This document shows positions 1 through 8,278 of a stretch of 61,143 bases of DNA, in pieces (position 1 is the first letter of the stretch; each line of letters begins with the position of its first letter). The stretch comes from Bacillota bacterium (GTDB taxonomy: Bacteria > Bacillota > Clostridia > Lachnospirales > Lachnospiraceae). Location of the stretch: NCBI GenBank assembly GCA_023393095.1, contig JAEWMT010000097.1:1-61143 (forward strand), given 5' to 3'. Below the pieces are notes generated by a model, which searched no databases, was not told the DNA's origin, and saw only the letters and a program-made list of their open reading frames with translations. A program made the translations under genes and the position numbers.

Positions 1-533
1 GGGTTATTCTTCATGGAATAGGATAGGTAATCTTCAATTTCTGCTGTAACTTCGATTGAAACGAATCGATCGATCATAGCATCATCCAGTGAATTTACAA
101 GATAATTCATTGTATCAGGATTCATAGTGACTCCGATTGCCCATCCATCAGCTATATCATGACCATTAATCTTCTTCTCTAATAATAAAGGGTAAAGAAC
201 AGATACCGTATCACTAGGAACACGGTTAATCTCTTCCAATACCAGAATGCCCTTAGGCGGATACATCCCCATCTCCACAGCCTGCTTTGTGGGAAGAAAT
301 TGCGGGGCAAGATAAATCGTTACTCCGTGCTCCCTATCCTTATCCGGTAACCCCATAAAATCAGGTCCTTCCAAAGCCGCTGCATACAGGTTGATATATC
401 CGATACCAAGTTCATCAGAACATTGTTGATAAGCAGAAGTTTTTCCAATACCTCTCTCGCTGATTAAGGCTGTTACACAGTTTGTATTTAGATATAGTTC
501 TTTTATACATTCTTTTGCCTCATTAATGTTCAT
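1..533 (-). CDS. MoxR-like AAA ATPase (AAA_5), N-terminal part, cut by window edge
   Basis: The reading frame runs from an ATG at 533 off the left edge (177 codons visible) with a GGAGG site about 8 nt upstream. Visible are a Walker A-like loop SERGIGKT (residues 25-32), a Walker B segment ILVLEEINR (96-104), and a later sensor-type stretch with TMNPD and DRF. This order is typical of MoxR/AAA_5 ATPases, which usually act as chaperone-like unfoldases with a VWA-domain partner encoded next to them; the partner would lie outside the window. The first Walker A glycine is Ser. The left end and therefore full length are unknown. Confidence 0.75.
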   Translation of the reverse strand, partial: MNINEAKECIKELYLNTNCVTALISERGIGKTSAYQQCSDELGIGYINLYAAALEGPDFMGLPDKDREHGVTIYLAPQFLPTKQAVEMGMYPPKGILVLEEINRVPSDTVSVLYPLLLEKKINGHDIADGWAIGVTMNPDTMNYLVNSLDDAMIDRFVSIEVTAEIEDYLSYSMKNN

Positions 534-656
534 ATTACACTTCCTCCCTCTAAAATCTTGTATATTTACTATTATTTTATATTTTTGTTAAATTATTGTC
601 AATAATTTTACTGATAGGTAATTATTATCTGAAATCGTAACGAATCATACACTAAA

Positions 657-723
657 GAGGTAAACGGTACCCTATTATACAGATTCAGAAAATGAATCCG
701 TATGATAGGGTACCGTTTACCTC
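657..723 (-). terminator. Long hairpin downstream of glnK
   Basis: Two 24-nt arms (657-680 and 700-723) are complementary with one mismatch, and the 19-nt loop contains a second stem (gattca / tgaatc). It lies just past the glnK stop on the same strand, so it probably ends the amtB-glnK transcript. Only a short TTTA follows the stem, so it is not a textbook U-tract terminator. Confidence 0.55.
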
Positions 724-806
724 CTATTTAATAACTATATAAATATATAAGATGGAATTTAGGTATTTAATGATGCAATAATTAATTTAAATATATTTTA
801 TATAAA

Positions 807-1145
807 TTATAAAGCACTTTCGCCACGTTCTTTGGTTCTAATTCTGACACATTCAATAACATCACTGATAAATATTTTACCATCTCCAAATTCTCCGGTA
901 GCTGCTACTGAAGTAATTAGTTCAATAATTTCGTCCACTTTATTATCTGGGACAACTATCTTCACTTCTGTCTTTGGAAGAGCGTTCATAATAACTGTAT
1001 TTCCTCTGATATATTCGGTAAATCCATATTGATTACCACAACCAAATACTTGATTAATGGTAATTCCGCTGATTTCATTTTTAATTAGTGTATCTTTCAG
1101 TTCTTCTAATTTCTCGGGTCTAATAATAGCTTCGATTTTTTTCAT
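807..1145 (-). CDS. glnK: PII nitrogen regulatory protein (GlnK/GlnB family)
   Basis: A 112-aa PII trimer subunit of normal length. PII proteins bind ATP/ADP and 2-oxoglutarate and gate AmtB at the membrane. The family ends are clear: MKKIEAIIRP at the N-terminus, then TGEFGDGKIF and IRTKERGE near the C-terminus. The T-loop spans about residues 36-55. The tyrosine uridylylated in enteric PII (Tyr51) is Val51 here, so control is probably by ligands alone. It lies 30 nt downstream of amtB on the same strand, the classic amtB-glnK pair. RBS AGGAGAG precedes the ATG. Confidence 0.95.
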   Translation of the reverse strand: MKKIEAIIRPEKLEELKDTLIKNEISGITINQVFGCGNQYGFTEYIRGNTVIMNALPKTEVKIVVPDNKVDEIIELITSVAATGEFGDGKIFISDVIECVRIRTKERGESAL

Positions 1146-1175
1146 TAAATCACTCTCCTATTCGTTAGAAACGAT

Positions 1176-2426
1176 TTAGTCCATACCAGTAAAGGACGGA
1201 TATGCTGATTCGCTGTGCTCTGTTAAGTCAAGTCCCAAAGCTTCTTCATTCTTTGTCGCTTTGATCGGCATAATTAATTTTATTACAGATACAATGATAA
1301 ATGTAGCTACAGCAGCAAATGCGATCGTAACACCTACACTAATCAGCTGCTTTATAAATAACTGTGTATCACCAAATATTAATCCATTCCACTGTGCATA
1401 ATCATTTACAGATCGATTAGCAAATAATCCTGTAGCAATACCGCCCCAGATACCACCAATTCCATGACATCCAAAAGCATCTAATGCATCATCATAACCG
1501 AACTTGCCTTTTACTTTGGTGATGAAGAAATAACAGATAGGGCTCACCAAACCTCCAATAATAAAGGATGCCCATACAGGGACAAAACCTGCAGCAGGTG
1601 TTATTGCAATTAGACCAACGACAGCACCGGTTGCTGCACCTAAGACCGTTGGCTTTCCATGTAATACTTTTTCAATAAACATCCAGCTTAACATAGCCAT
1701 TGCTGCTGAGGTATTTGTTGTAATGATTGCATGAACTGCCAAACCGTTTGCTGCTAATGCACTTCCTCCATTAAATCCAAACCAGCCGAACCAGAGAAGA
1801 GCTGCACCAAGTACAACAAAAGGTATATTGTGTGGCTTATATGACACGATACCAAATTCCCTTCTCTTGCCAAGCAAGATACAAGCTACCAGACCTGACA
1901 CTCCGGAGCTGATGTGAACTACATTTCCTCCTGCAAAGTCGACTGCTCCAAGTTTATTCAAGAAGCCACCCGCACCCCAAACCATATGAGCTAATGGATA
2001 ATATACAATTAATGACCATGCAATAATAAATACAAATAACGCTGAAAATTTCATTCTTCCTGCCAGAGCACCGCAGATTAATGCAGGTGTTATTATTGCA
2101 AACATCATCTGAAATACTGCAAATAATGATTCCGGTATGGTACTGGAATATGCTTCATTTATATTAGCATCTACACCATTAAAAAAGAGATGGTTCAGAC
2201 CACCGATAATACCGCCATGATCTGTGCCAAAAGATAATGAATAACCAATTGCAACCCAAAGCACGGAAGCAACACCACAAATAAAGAAGCATGACATTAA
2301 GGTATTTAGTGCATTCTTTCTTCTTTCCATTCCTGAATAGAAAAATGCTAACCCAGGTGTCATTAAAAACACCAGCACTGCACTCGTGATCACAAATGCG
2401 CTGTTTCCCAAACTAATTTCACTCAT
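1176..2426 (-). CDS. amtB: Ammonium transporter (Amt family)
   Basis: A membrane channel for ammonium with about 11 transmembrane helices. Family marks are FYSGMERRKN near the N-terminus, DFAGGNVVHIS carrying the first pore histidine, and FGCHGIGGIWGG carrying the second. An upstream ATG at 2465 exists in frame, but it sits just after the leader hairpin without a Shine-Dalgarno. The ATG at 2426 has AAGGA about 10 nt upstream and gives MSEISLGNSAF, so it is preferred (416 aa). There is no obvious cleavable signal peptide. It is cotranscribed with glnK; the leader suggests an extra control step. Confidence 0.95.
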   Translation of the reverse strand: MSEISLGNSAFVITSAVLVFLMTPGLAFFYSGMERRKNALNTLMSCFFICGVASVLWVAIGYSLSFGTDHGGIIGGLNHLFFNGVDANINEAYSSTIPESLFAVFQMMFAIITPALICGALAGRMKFSALFVFIIAWSLIVYYPLAHMVWGAGGFLNKLGAVDFAGGNVVHISSGVSGLVACILLGKRREFGIVSYKPHNIPFVVLGAALLWFGWFGFNGGSALAANGLAVHAIITTNTSAAMAMLSWMFIEKVLHGKPTVLGAATGAVVGLIAITPAAGFVPVWASFIIGGLVSPICYFFITKVKGKFGYDDALDAFGCHGIGGIWGGIATGLFANRSVNDYAQWNGLIFGDTQLFIKQLISVGVTIAFAAVATFIIVSVIKLIMPIKATKNEEALGLDLTEHSESAYPSFTGMD

Positions 2427-2460
2427 ACTTACCGCCATCCTTTTCCGCTTATTTTTTGAT

Positions 2461-2521
2461 AACAAAAAAGGCGATTACTTTTAGAGAGTAAGCTTAAGCT
2501 CTCCAAAGTCAAATCGCCTTT
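2461..2521 (-). promoter_or_regulatory. 5' leader hairpin with U-run upstream of amtB (putative attenuator)
   Basis: On the minus strand AAAGGCGATT (2521-2512) pairs with AATCGCCTTT (2476-2467). Inner pairs ACTTT/AAAGT and GAGAG/CTCTC extend the stem, and a run of T follows (2469-2464). The hairpin starts within a few nt of the expected transcription start, so nearly the whole 5' leader is an intrinsic-terminator-like structure located before the coding region. Confidence 0.6.
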
Positions 2522-2530
2522 GATTTGTAA

Positions 2531-2559
2531 AATGTATCACAGATTTTCCGAAATGTCAA
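2531..2559 (-). promoter_or_regulatory. Sigma-A promoter of amtB-glnK
   Basis: TTGACA (2559-2554), a 17-nt spacer and TACATT (2536-2531) on the minus strand. The predicted start is near 2524, immediately before the leader hairpin. Confidence 0.7.
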
Positions 2560-2704
2560 CTGTATTTTTTTAATTTTGTCAATAAATTAATTAAGGTTGT
2601 CTTAAGACAAGATTCAATTAATAGAATCTATCAATAAGCATATCAAGCTTGCCTACAAGCCCTAGAAATAAAGGCTTTTGTAAGTCACATAACCAATAAA
2701 TATA

Positions 2705-3292
2705 CTATGGTCTTTCTAGGATTTCTATAATTGTTTTCATGGATTTCTCATATTCTTCTTCCGAGGAATTTTTAAAAATTAATAAATCATCTATCACATT
2801 TGGATCATCCAAAGTGATTGGAATCGAAAAATCACAGCTGGAAATATATTCATCCCAATGCTCCAGCTTCCAGGAATCACGGTCCGAATTACGCGCGATC
2901 ATCCTCTGTTTACACATCTCTATTGAAGTTTCTACCCAAACCACAACAAGCTTTGCATTCTTCTCTTTTAACTTTTCCTTTAAATGATTGATATAATTTA
3001 AGTTCCTAATCTCCTCGGTAAATGGAGCATTAATTAATACGATATCATCATAATCCAGTGCCTCCAAGGCCAGTGCAACAATTGTTTCATATTCATAATC
3101 TCTAATATTCTCTTCAAAGAATTTAGAACTCCGATTATATGGTTCACCGGCAACTTGAAATATCTGTTTTGATAATAATATTAAAGTATCTTTATCCAGA
3201 TATACCACATGCTTTAAGGTTTTAGAAAGCTGCTTTGAAATAAATGTCTTACCACATGCCGGCGGTGATGTAACTAAAATTAATTTTTTCAT
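2705..3292 (-). CDS. P-loop kinase-like AAA protein (AAA_33 type)
   Basis: A 195-aa cytoplasmic protein with a P-loop in TSPPACGKTFISKQL (residues 8-22), a DKDTL strand, and a lid-like segment with MCKQRMIARNSDRDSWK. This is the layout of small nucleoside/metabolite or zeta-toxin-like kinases. The substrate cannot be read from sequence. RBS AAAGGAGG lies before the ATG. No operon partner; it follows two unusual Shine-Dalgarno-containing hairpins. It could be a phosphotransferase for a small molecule or a resistance kinase. Confidence 0.6.
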   Translation of the reverse strand: MKKLILVTSPPACGKTFISKQLSKTLKHVVYLDKDTLILLSKQIFQVAGEPYNRSSKFFEENIRDYEYETIVALALEALDYDDIVLINAPFTEEIRNLNYINHLKEKLKEKNAKLVVVWVETSIEMCKQRMIARNSDRDSWKLEHWDEYISSCDFSIPITLDDPNVIDDLLIFKNSSEEEYEKSMKTIIEILERP

Positions 3293-3328
3293 TTCAATCC
3301 TCCTTTATTTATCATAATGATTTTACTT

Positions 3329-3373
3329 AGGAGGATTTTTCCTCCTCGCATTCTTATGAGGATTTTTCTCCTC
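3329..3373 (-). other. Two tandem small hairpins built from SD / anti-SD sequences
   Basis: aggagg-attttt-cctcct (3329-3346) is a perfect hairpin, and a related imperfect one lies at 3358-3373. On the minus strand they are in the leader of the kinase gene, whose own site is also AGGAGG. The rest of the 3293-3740 gap is AT-rich with no gene seen. Confidence 0.4.
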
Positions 3374-3740
3374 AATTTCTACTATTGATTTTTCTATGAT
3401 TATACTACGATTGATTTGAGTAATAATCATGTTTTTTATAATCCTATTATTATTTTAATCCTATTATTTTTAAATCTCATTACAAATATAACCACATTAT
3501 TAATATAACATTTTGTATATTCACCAGCAATAAGCATGTAAGATAATATCAACACAGTTTATATTTACCTATTATTTTACTCATGTTATTATATTATAAA
3601 TGATGATTTTCAATACTCTACGATACGTTTACACGCCTATATACACTAAGTCGATTGCGTAAGAATCTTAAAAAGATTATTATGTGGGAAGATAATTACT
3701 TTAATGCATCAAAACAGTAATAAAGGAAAGGTAAAAAAAA

Positions 3741-4583
3741 ATGGATAACAAAAAGACTGGTGAATTTATCTGTAATTTAAGGAAAGAAAAAAATTTAACT
3801 CAGAAGGAACTTGCAAATATACTCGGTATTACAGACAAAGCAGTATCAAAATGGGAACGCGGTGCCGGATATCCTGACATCAGTATGCTGAATCCTCTAG
3901 CCGATGCACTTGGAACTTCCATAAATGAATTACTTGATGGTGAATCCGCTACAAATTCTTCGGATACAAATACTAAGAATATTGATAATGTGTTGGATTA
4001 TGCTTATAAAATTATGAAAAATAAAAATTATAAACTAGAAAAATTAATTGCAGCGATTTTTACTGTATGCTTATGTATAGCAATTCTAACCTGTGTCATT
4101 GTAAATATTGCCGTTGATCTAAGCCTGACTTGGTCAATTCTTGTTATAGCAGGTTGCATCATGGGTGGTTGTCTACTTATCCCTCCTGTACTATGGAAAA
4201 AAAGAGGTATTTACATAAGTTTATTCTTATTAACGATACTGATTATACCATTTCTTGCAGTCATTGAATATGAAGTAGCTATTCTTTCTGGTTATAATGG
4301 CTGGCTGTGGAATCTGGCGTTTCAAATTACTATTACCTGGCTGATCTTCTTATGGCTAATGGTATTGGCAAAAAAGCTTAAGATAAACATTTGGTTTTAT
4401 ATGTGTATTGGAGCATTGCTATGTGTTCCTTGTGACCTATTCACAAATTATACTGTGGATCACTTTCTTTACACTCATATGCCTTTGTCACAGCAGGTCT
4501 CAAATATAAGCACGGCTATCTGTTTCGTTGTTGTTTCTGTTATCTTTTTTGTAATAGGATTAATGCGAAATAACAAATCTTAA
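3741..4583 (+). CDS. Xre-family regulator with C-terminal membrane domain
   Basis: A 280-aa protein. Residues about 9-65 form an HTH_3 domain (LRKEKNLTQKELANILGITDKAVSKWERG, described here as the typical Xre helix pattern). A short linker is followed by about six hydrophobic segments from residue 105 to the end. Such fusions occur widely in Clostridia as membrane-tethered regulators; their signals are mostly unknown. An AGGAAAGG site precedes the ATG. It stands alone between divergent and co-directional neighbours, so no target can be inferred beyond possible autoregulation. Confidence 0.8.
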   Translation: MDNKKTGEFICNLRKEKNLTQKELANILGITDKAVSKWERGAGYPDISMLNPLADALGTSINELLDGESATNSSDTNTKNIDNVLDYAYKIMKNKNYKLEKLIAAIFTVCLCIAILTCVIVNIAVDLSLTWSILVIAGCIMGGCLLIPPVLWKKRGIYISLFLLTILIIPFLAVIEYEVAILSGYNGWLWNLAFQITITWLIFLWLMVLAKKLKINIWFYMCIGALLCVPCDLFTNYTVDHFLYTHMPLSQQVSNISTAICFVVVSVIFFVIGLMRNNKS

Positions 4584-4710
4584 CATGTGAACTTATAATA
4601 AGTATATAATTTTCAGTAATCATGATATGAAAGTCCTTCTCCAATATAAGGTGTCTATTTTCTTATCAATTATCATATATTGATATATGTAATTATTGGA
4701 GGTTCTTTTC

Positions 4711-5349
4711 ATGTATATGAATTTTGAGGAACAGCAAATACCCTTCAAAAAAATGATATTCAATGGAAGGGGACAGGTTAGTGTTATTCCTGATCTTGCA
4801 ATTATACGCCTTGGAGTACTGACGACAGGTAATAGTGTGACTGCCGCTCAGACTGAAAATTCAAGAATAAGCCAGCAAATTCTTGATGCAATAAAAGAAC
4901 TTGGTATTACTGATATAAAAACATATCAATATCAAATTGAAAAAGTTTATGATTATGAAAACAATACTCGAATCGATCGGGGTTACTCTGTCAGAAATAT
5001 ATATGAAATCCGAACCGATAATGTCGGTCAGGTTGGTATCGTCATTGATACAGCAGTTAATGAAGGAGCAAACATTGTAGATAATGTTACTTTTGATGTC
5101 GCTGCTCCAGAAATATATTATCAACAGGCACTCAATCTTGCGGTTAATAATGCTATTATGAAGGCCAAATCAGTTTCTTCAGTTTTAAAAACTAAGTTTG
5201 ATCCAATTCCTGTTAAGATAACCGAAAACAGTCTTCAGCCCGCCCCCTATACTCCTGTCTATTCTTCTCGCGGGGAAGCTGTTACAACTCCGATAGAGTC
5301 AGGCAGCAAACAGATCGAAGCATCTATTACGGCAGAATTTAGATACTAA
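4711..5349 (+). CDS. SIMPL-domain protein (DUF541)
   Basis: A 212-aa protein of the SIMPL/DUF541 family: GRGQVSVIPDLAIIRLGV near the N-terminus, then a repeated alternation of GVTDI-like and TYDYENN-like strands and a C-terminal IEASITAEFRY. Family members are often periplasmic or surface proteins such as oxidative-stress protein BP26, but no signal peptide is visible here. A TTG at 4696 is in frame but overlaps the TGGAGG ribosome site, so the ATG at 4711 is chosen. Function in this host is unknown. Confidence 0.75.
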   Translation: MYMNFEEQQIPFKKMIFNGRGQVSVIPDLAIIRLGVLTTGNSVTAAQTENSRISQQILDAIKELGITDIKTYQYQIEKVYDYENNTRIDRGYSVRNIYEIRTDNVGQVGIVIDTAVNEGANIVDNVTFDVAAPEIYYQQALNLAVNNAIMKAKSVSSVLKTKFDPIPVKITENSLQPAPYTPVYSSRGEAVTTPIESGSKQIEASITAEFRY

Positions 5350-5492
5350 TCATTTTCCAATTACTATACTTTCTAGGGCTGTGCGTTTATTCATAATATG
5401 AAAACACTCAAAACTATTATAAATGAAAGTACATCGAACACTTTTTTAAATTCATAACTTACCAGCATAATAGATAGATTAATCTCCTAATC

Positions 5493-5526
5493 AAAAATCC
5501 TCGAATTCTTTTAAGAATCCGAGGAT
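5493..5526 (-). terminator. Intrinsic terminator of the YdeI-like gene
   Basis: On the minus strand ATCCTCG...CGAGGAT with inner ATTCTT/AGAAT pairing is followed by TTTTTGA. It lies 31 nt after the stop of the gene at 5557. Confidence 0.8.
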
Positions 5527-5556
5527 CATAGTTAATCTAAATATCATTCTAATGGT

Positions 5557-6015
5557 TTATTTAAGCTTCTTGCCTTCTGCTAACATATTGACAGCTTTTT
5601 CGATTCTGTTTTGTCTTGTATCTGCTTTCTTTGCATCAGTAATCCATCGTATATAATCTCTTTTAGCTGTATAGGATAAGCTATCGTATGTTTTCCTTGA
5701 ATTTATATTATTCTTCATCGCTTCAGATAAATCAAAAGGAATGTCAAGAATTCGCTCTTCTTCATCTTTTTCCACGATAACCTCAACCGTATCACCAAAG
5801 CTTTTCCCGATTTGTTTCCGTATATCCTGAGTCATCCCCAGCATATAACAGCCACCCATTCGTACGATAGAGCCACGGTATTCAACACCGTCAAAGGTAG
5901 CTTTTACCTTGACTCTCTTAGCTCCAAATACTTCTTCAACGTTAAAAGGAGGTTCAATATATGCGCCATTGATGTTCTCATGCTGCATAATCGTTGCTGT
6001 AAAAATCTGCTTCAT
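5557..6015 (-). CDS. DUF1905 / YdeI (OmpD-associated) family protein
   Basis: A 152-aa protein. The N-terminal half (about 1-90) is a DUF1905 beta-barrel with RVKVKATFDGVEYRGS and YMLGMTQDIRKQIG. The C-terminal half matches the YdeI/OmdA helical region (LSYTAKRDYIRWITDAKKADTR). Relatives are linked to bacteriocin protection or OmpD, but the biochemical role is unclear. It is monocistronic with its own terminator. RBS is weak and the ATG at 6015 was kept because the family begins at this point. Confidence 0.8.
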   Translation of the reverse strand: MKQIFTATIMQHENINGAYIEPPFNVEEVFGAKRVKVKATFDGVEYRGSIVRMGGCYMLGMTQDIRKQIGKSFGDTVEVIVEKDEEERILDIPFDLSEAMKNNINSRKTYDSLSYTAKRDYIRWITDAKKADTRQNRIEKAVNMLAEGKKLK

Positions 6016-6037
6016 ATTCGGTCACCATAAAAACTTA

Positions 6038-6871
6038 TTATAATTTTTTATTCACTAAAAGATTTATTACCGGAGAACTATAGGCAATATCTTTTGTATT
6101 ATATTTATTAGTATTCTCTTTTGCATTCCCATTATTCTCATCATTCAGGAAGTGATCTATGAAATTTAAGTATTCATCATAGGAGAATACAATATCCAAA
6201 TCGGAAACCGAATCTATTGATTCTTCTGCATTACCGGAAAGAAGATAGGCATAATTAGTTGTAATTGCAGTTGGTAAATCAGCAGGTGCAACTTGAAAAA
6301 CATTATTACTAATGTTCTTTTCATTAATAGTTGCCGCATTATGATCAGCCGCAGTATTATTAGTTGTAATTACATCACTACCACCCTGCTTAATAAAACC
6401 AAGAATTTTTTTAATATAATTCTGTGTCTCCTTAAATGGAGGTACTCCACCATATTTTGCAACATTACCGCTTCCTGCATTGTAAGCAGCAAGTGCCAGT
6501 TTGGTATCGCCATCATATCTCTTTAAAAGGGTGGAGATATATTTGGCTCCTCCCATAATATTTTGCTCAGGATCAAATGCATCTTTTACGCCAAGACCTT
6601 TCGCGGTAGCAGGCATCAGCTGCATGATTCCCTGTGCTCCACATCTGGAGAGAGCATCCGCTCTAAAGTTCGATTCTGCTTTTCCTACTGCCTTCAATAA
6701 TTCTACCGGTACGTTATATTTCTCTGCTGCTTGATCAAAAATCTTATCCAGACTCTTGGATTCGCCCAGATATGAGGAAAAATCTGAAGAATCGTCTGAA
6801 TTTACTTGAGAAGAAGGAGCATTGTATGTACTTGCTGCATTTACATTGACAACGTTATTTATCTTTGCCAT
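6038..6871 (-). CDS. Lytic transglycosylase (SLT domain)
   Basis: A 277-aa protein with a soluble lytic transglycosylase domain at about residues 45-165. Visible are AVGKAESNF with the catalytic Glu, SRCGAQGIMQLMPATA, and LALAAYNAGSGNV. It would cleave peptidoglycan between MurNAc and GlcNAc. The N-terminus is polar with no signal peptide, as in flagellar or spore-associated SLT proteins of Firmicutes. The C-terminal 110 residues are low complexity, Asn-rich. A further in-frame ATG at 6916 lacks a ribosome site, whereas AAAGGAG sits 7 nt before the ATG at 6871. Confidence 0.85.
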   Translation of the reverse strand: MAKINNVVNVNAASTYNAPSSQVNSDDSSDFSSYLGESKSLDKIFDQAAEKYNVPVELLKAVGKAESNFRADALSRCGAQGIMQLMPATAKGLGVKDAFDPEQNIMGGAKYISTLLKRYDGDTKLALAAYNAGSGNVAKYGGVPPFKETQNYIKKILGFIKQGGSDVITTNNTAADHNAATINEKNISNNVFQVAPADLPTAITTNYAYLLSGNAEESIDSVSDLDIVFSYDEYLNFIDHFLNDENNGNAKENTNKYNTKDIAYSSPVINLLVNKKL

Positions 6872-7017
6872 AATTTCTCCTTTGTTATAAGAACCTGATG
6901 ATACGACTTCATTCATAATAATATAATAAGATATTTTTTTAAAATTTTCAACCTTTCAGAACATATTTCCTATGTCTGTTGATTCATATGAATCTTCTCA
7001 CATAAGGAGAAGCAAAT

Positions 7018-7041
7018 CCAAAGCCTCGTATAAAAGGCTTG
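7018..7041. other. Minor hairpin in a 590-nt gene-free stretch
   Basis: aagcc...ggctt forms a short stem. The stretch 6917-7504 otherwise holds only AT-rich sequence, repeat family 3 copy A and the yqeY promoter; the 74-codon frame inside it has no ribosome site. Confidence 0.25.
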
Positions 7042-7249
7042 TGAAGAATAGTAAATACTGCTATTTTCAGGATTTATGTTCAAAAAGTATGGGCGTTAGA
7101 GTGAAGTTTGCTTGTTCAATTGAACTGCTATTCTTAATTCTATATCGGACGAATTATGTATTTTCAATAGTAATAATGATATTTGTAAGAAAGTAATTAA
7201 TGAATTCCCACTTTAAATCGAAGCCATAATTAAAATATCAGAACTACTT

Positions 7250-7320
7250 ATTTCTTCATTGAACTGAACTGCTGATTTTATCAAATATTATCAACATAAT
7301 TCAACTGCAAAGCTTGAGTT
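7250..7320 (+). repeat. Dispersed repeat family 3, copy A
   Basis: About 71 nt starting tttcttcattgaact and ending agcttgagtt. It aligns at roughly 83% by hand with the reverse complement of 52801-52871; most differences are transitions. Neither copy is coding. Confidence 0.6.
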
Positions 7321-7454
7321 TTTACTATAAAATACTACCTTCTTCATGTTATCGTATACAATCGTATTCAATTTTATAATTACTGAATATAGTAAATTAT
7401 CTCTTGATTCCATACTGAATTTACCCTATACTATTTTCTAATAGAGAAATAATT

Positions 7455-7483
7455 TTGTATTTTTAAGATCATATCGCTATTAT
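7455..7483 (+). promoter_or_regulatory. Promoter of yqeY
   Basis: TTGTAT (7455-7460), 17-nt spacer, TATTAT (7478-7483); 36 nt before the chosen ATG. Confidence 0.6.
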
Positions 7484-7519
7484 GATACAAAATGAGAATT
7501 CGAATTGGAGGTTTTACTT

Positions 7520-7957
7520 ATGCAAATGGAACAATTACAAAAAGACATGGTAGCAGCAATGAAAGCAAGGGACAAGATTCGTAAGGAAGCCATTTCTTCT
7601 TTGGTATCAGCAGTAAAGAAAATAGCAATTGACGAGGGCTGTCGCGATGATATTCCGGAAGAATTAGTGGATCGTGCAATACTAAAAGAAATGAAGTTAG
7701 TGAAAGAACAAATGGACACCTGCCCGGAGGAAAGAGAAGAATTAAAAGCCGGTTATCAGGCAACCTATGAAATAATTAAGGAATATGCTCCTTCCATGAT
7801 GTCCGAGGAAGAAATCAAAGCTTTTATTCAAAGCAATTTTGCTGATGCCGTAGCTACCAAGAATAAGGGACAGATCATGAAGAGTGTTATGGCAGAGCTG
7901 AAGGGCAAAGCCGACGGAAAGCTGATTAACCAGGTAGTCGCTGATCTTTGTAAATAA
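7520..7957 (+). CDS. yqeY: GatB/YqeY-domain protein
   Basis: A 145-aa cytoplasmic protein of the YqeY family, the same fold as the tail of GatB. The typical start (LQKDMVAAMKARDKIRKEAISSL) and end (GKADGKLINQVVADL) are present, and length is normal. In many Firmicutes it is encoded alone or near rpsU; its tRNA-related role is inferred from the shared domain. A TTG at 7505 is in frame but overlaps the TTGGAGG ribosome site, so the ATG at 7520 is used. A terminator-like hairpin follows at 8162. Confidence 0.9.
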   Translation: MQMEQLQKDMVAAMKARDKIRKEAISSLVSAVKKIAIDEGCRDDIPEELVDRAILKEMKLVKEQMDTCPEEREELKAGYQATYEIIKEYAPSMMSEEEIKAFIQSNFADAVATKNKGQIMKSVMAELKGKADGKLINQVVADLCK

Positions 7958-8034
7958 TTTGTATATACATTATTATTAAGGATATCATAAATACAACTGA
8001 ATAAATAATGAATGAATCTAGTATTTTAGAACAA

Positions 8035-8158
8035 AGAATGTGTGCGCACATTCTCCGCGCCCGAGCGGGTTACGTAGTAACATACTTCCTAACCGCGAAG
8101 TGCGCATCCTGCACGGAGTGCTTTTTATTTCATAGGACGCAATTTCCTATGAAATAAA
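8035..8158 (+). repeat. Structured repeat family 1, copy 1
   Basis: About 124 nt, G+C-richer than its surroundings. Stem P1 agaatg/cattct is part of a 20-nt palindrome, P2 ccgcg/cgcg encloses cccgagcgggttacg, and the 3' hairpin tttcatagga/tcctatgaaa closes it. It aligns over its full length with 14151-14277, with paired changes in P2 and in the 3' hairpin. It lies between the convergent genes yqeY and the membrane-protein gene; strand of function is unknown. Confidence 0.65.
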
Positions 8159-8161
8159 AAT

Positions 8162-8206
8162 GCTTCCGTAAAGTGATATGAACTTCACCTGTACGGAAGC
8201 TTTTAT
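8162..8206. terminator. Bidirectional terminator
   Basis: gcttccgta ... tacggaagc with an inner aagtga/ttcac pairing, then ttttattt on the plus strand; the minus strand gives ATTTTTATTT. It separates two convergent genes. Confidence 0.7.
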
Positions 8207-8278
8207 TTACTACATTATTACTTCATTATTACTTTTTATTGCATATGCTTTCTTTATATATTCTTTTCCCTATTCGTA

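Noticed and set aside
2461..2521. Two-stem ANTAR target in the amtB leader
   Set aside because: Only one long stem is visible, without the paired hexanucleotide-loop hairpins expected; kept as a generic attenuator.
4696..4710. TTG start for the SIMPL gene (and similar cases at 7505, 8776, 25377, 38627, 47880)
   Set aside because: Each of these codons is part of, or overlaps, the Shine-Dalgarno of a following ATG, so it is an artefact of frame calling.
6972..7196. 74-codon plus-strand frame in the 6.9-7.5 kb gap
   Set aside because: No ribosome site, low-complexity composition and stop-rich surroundings; no family resemblance.
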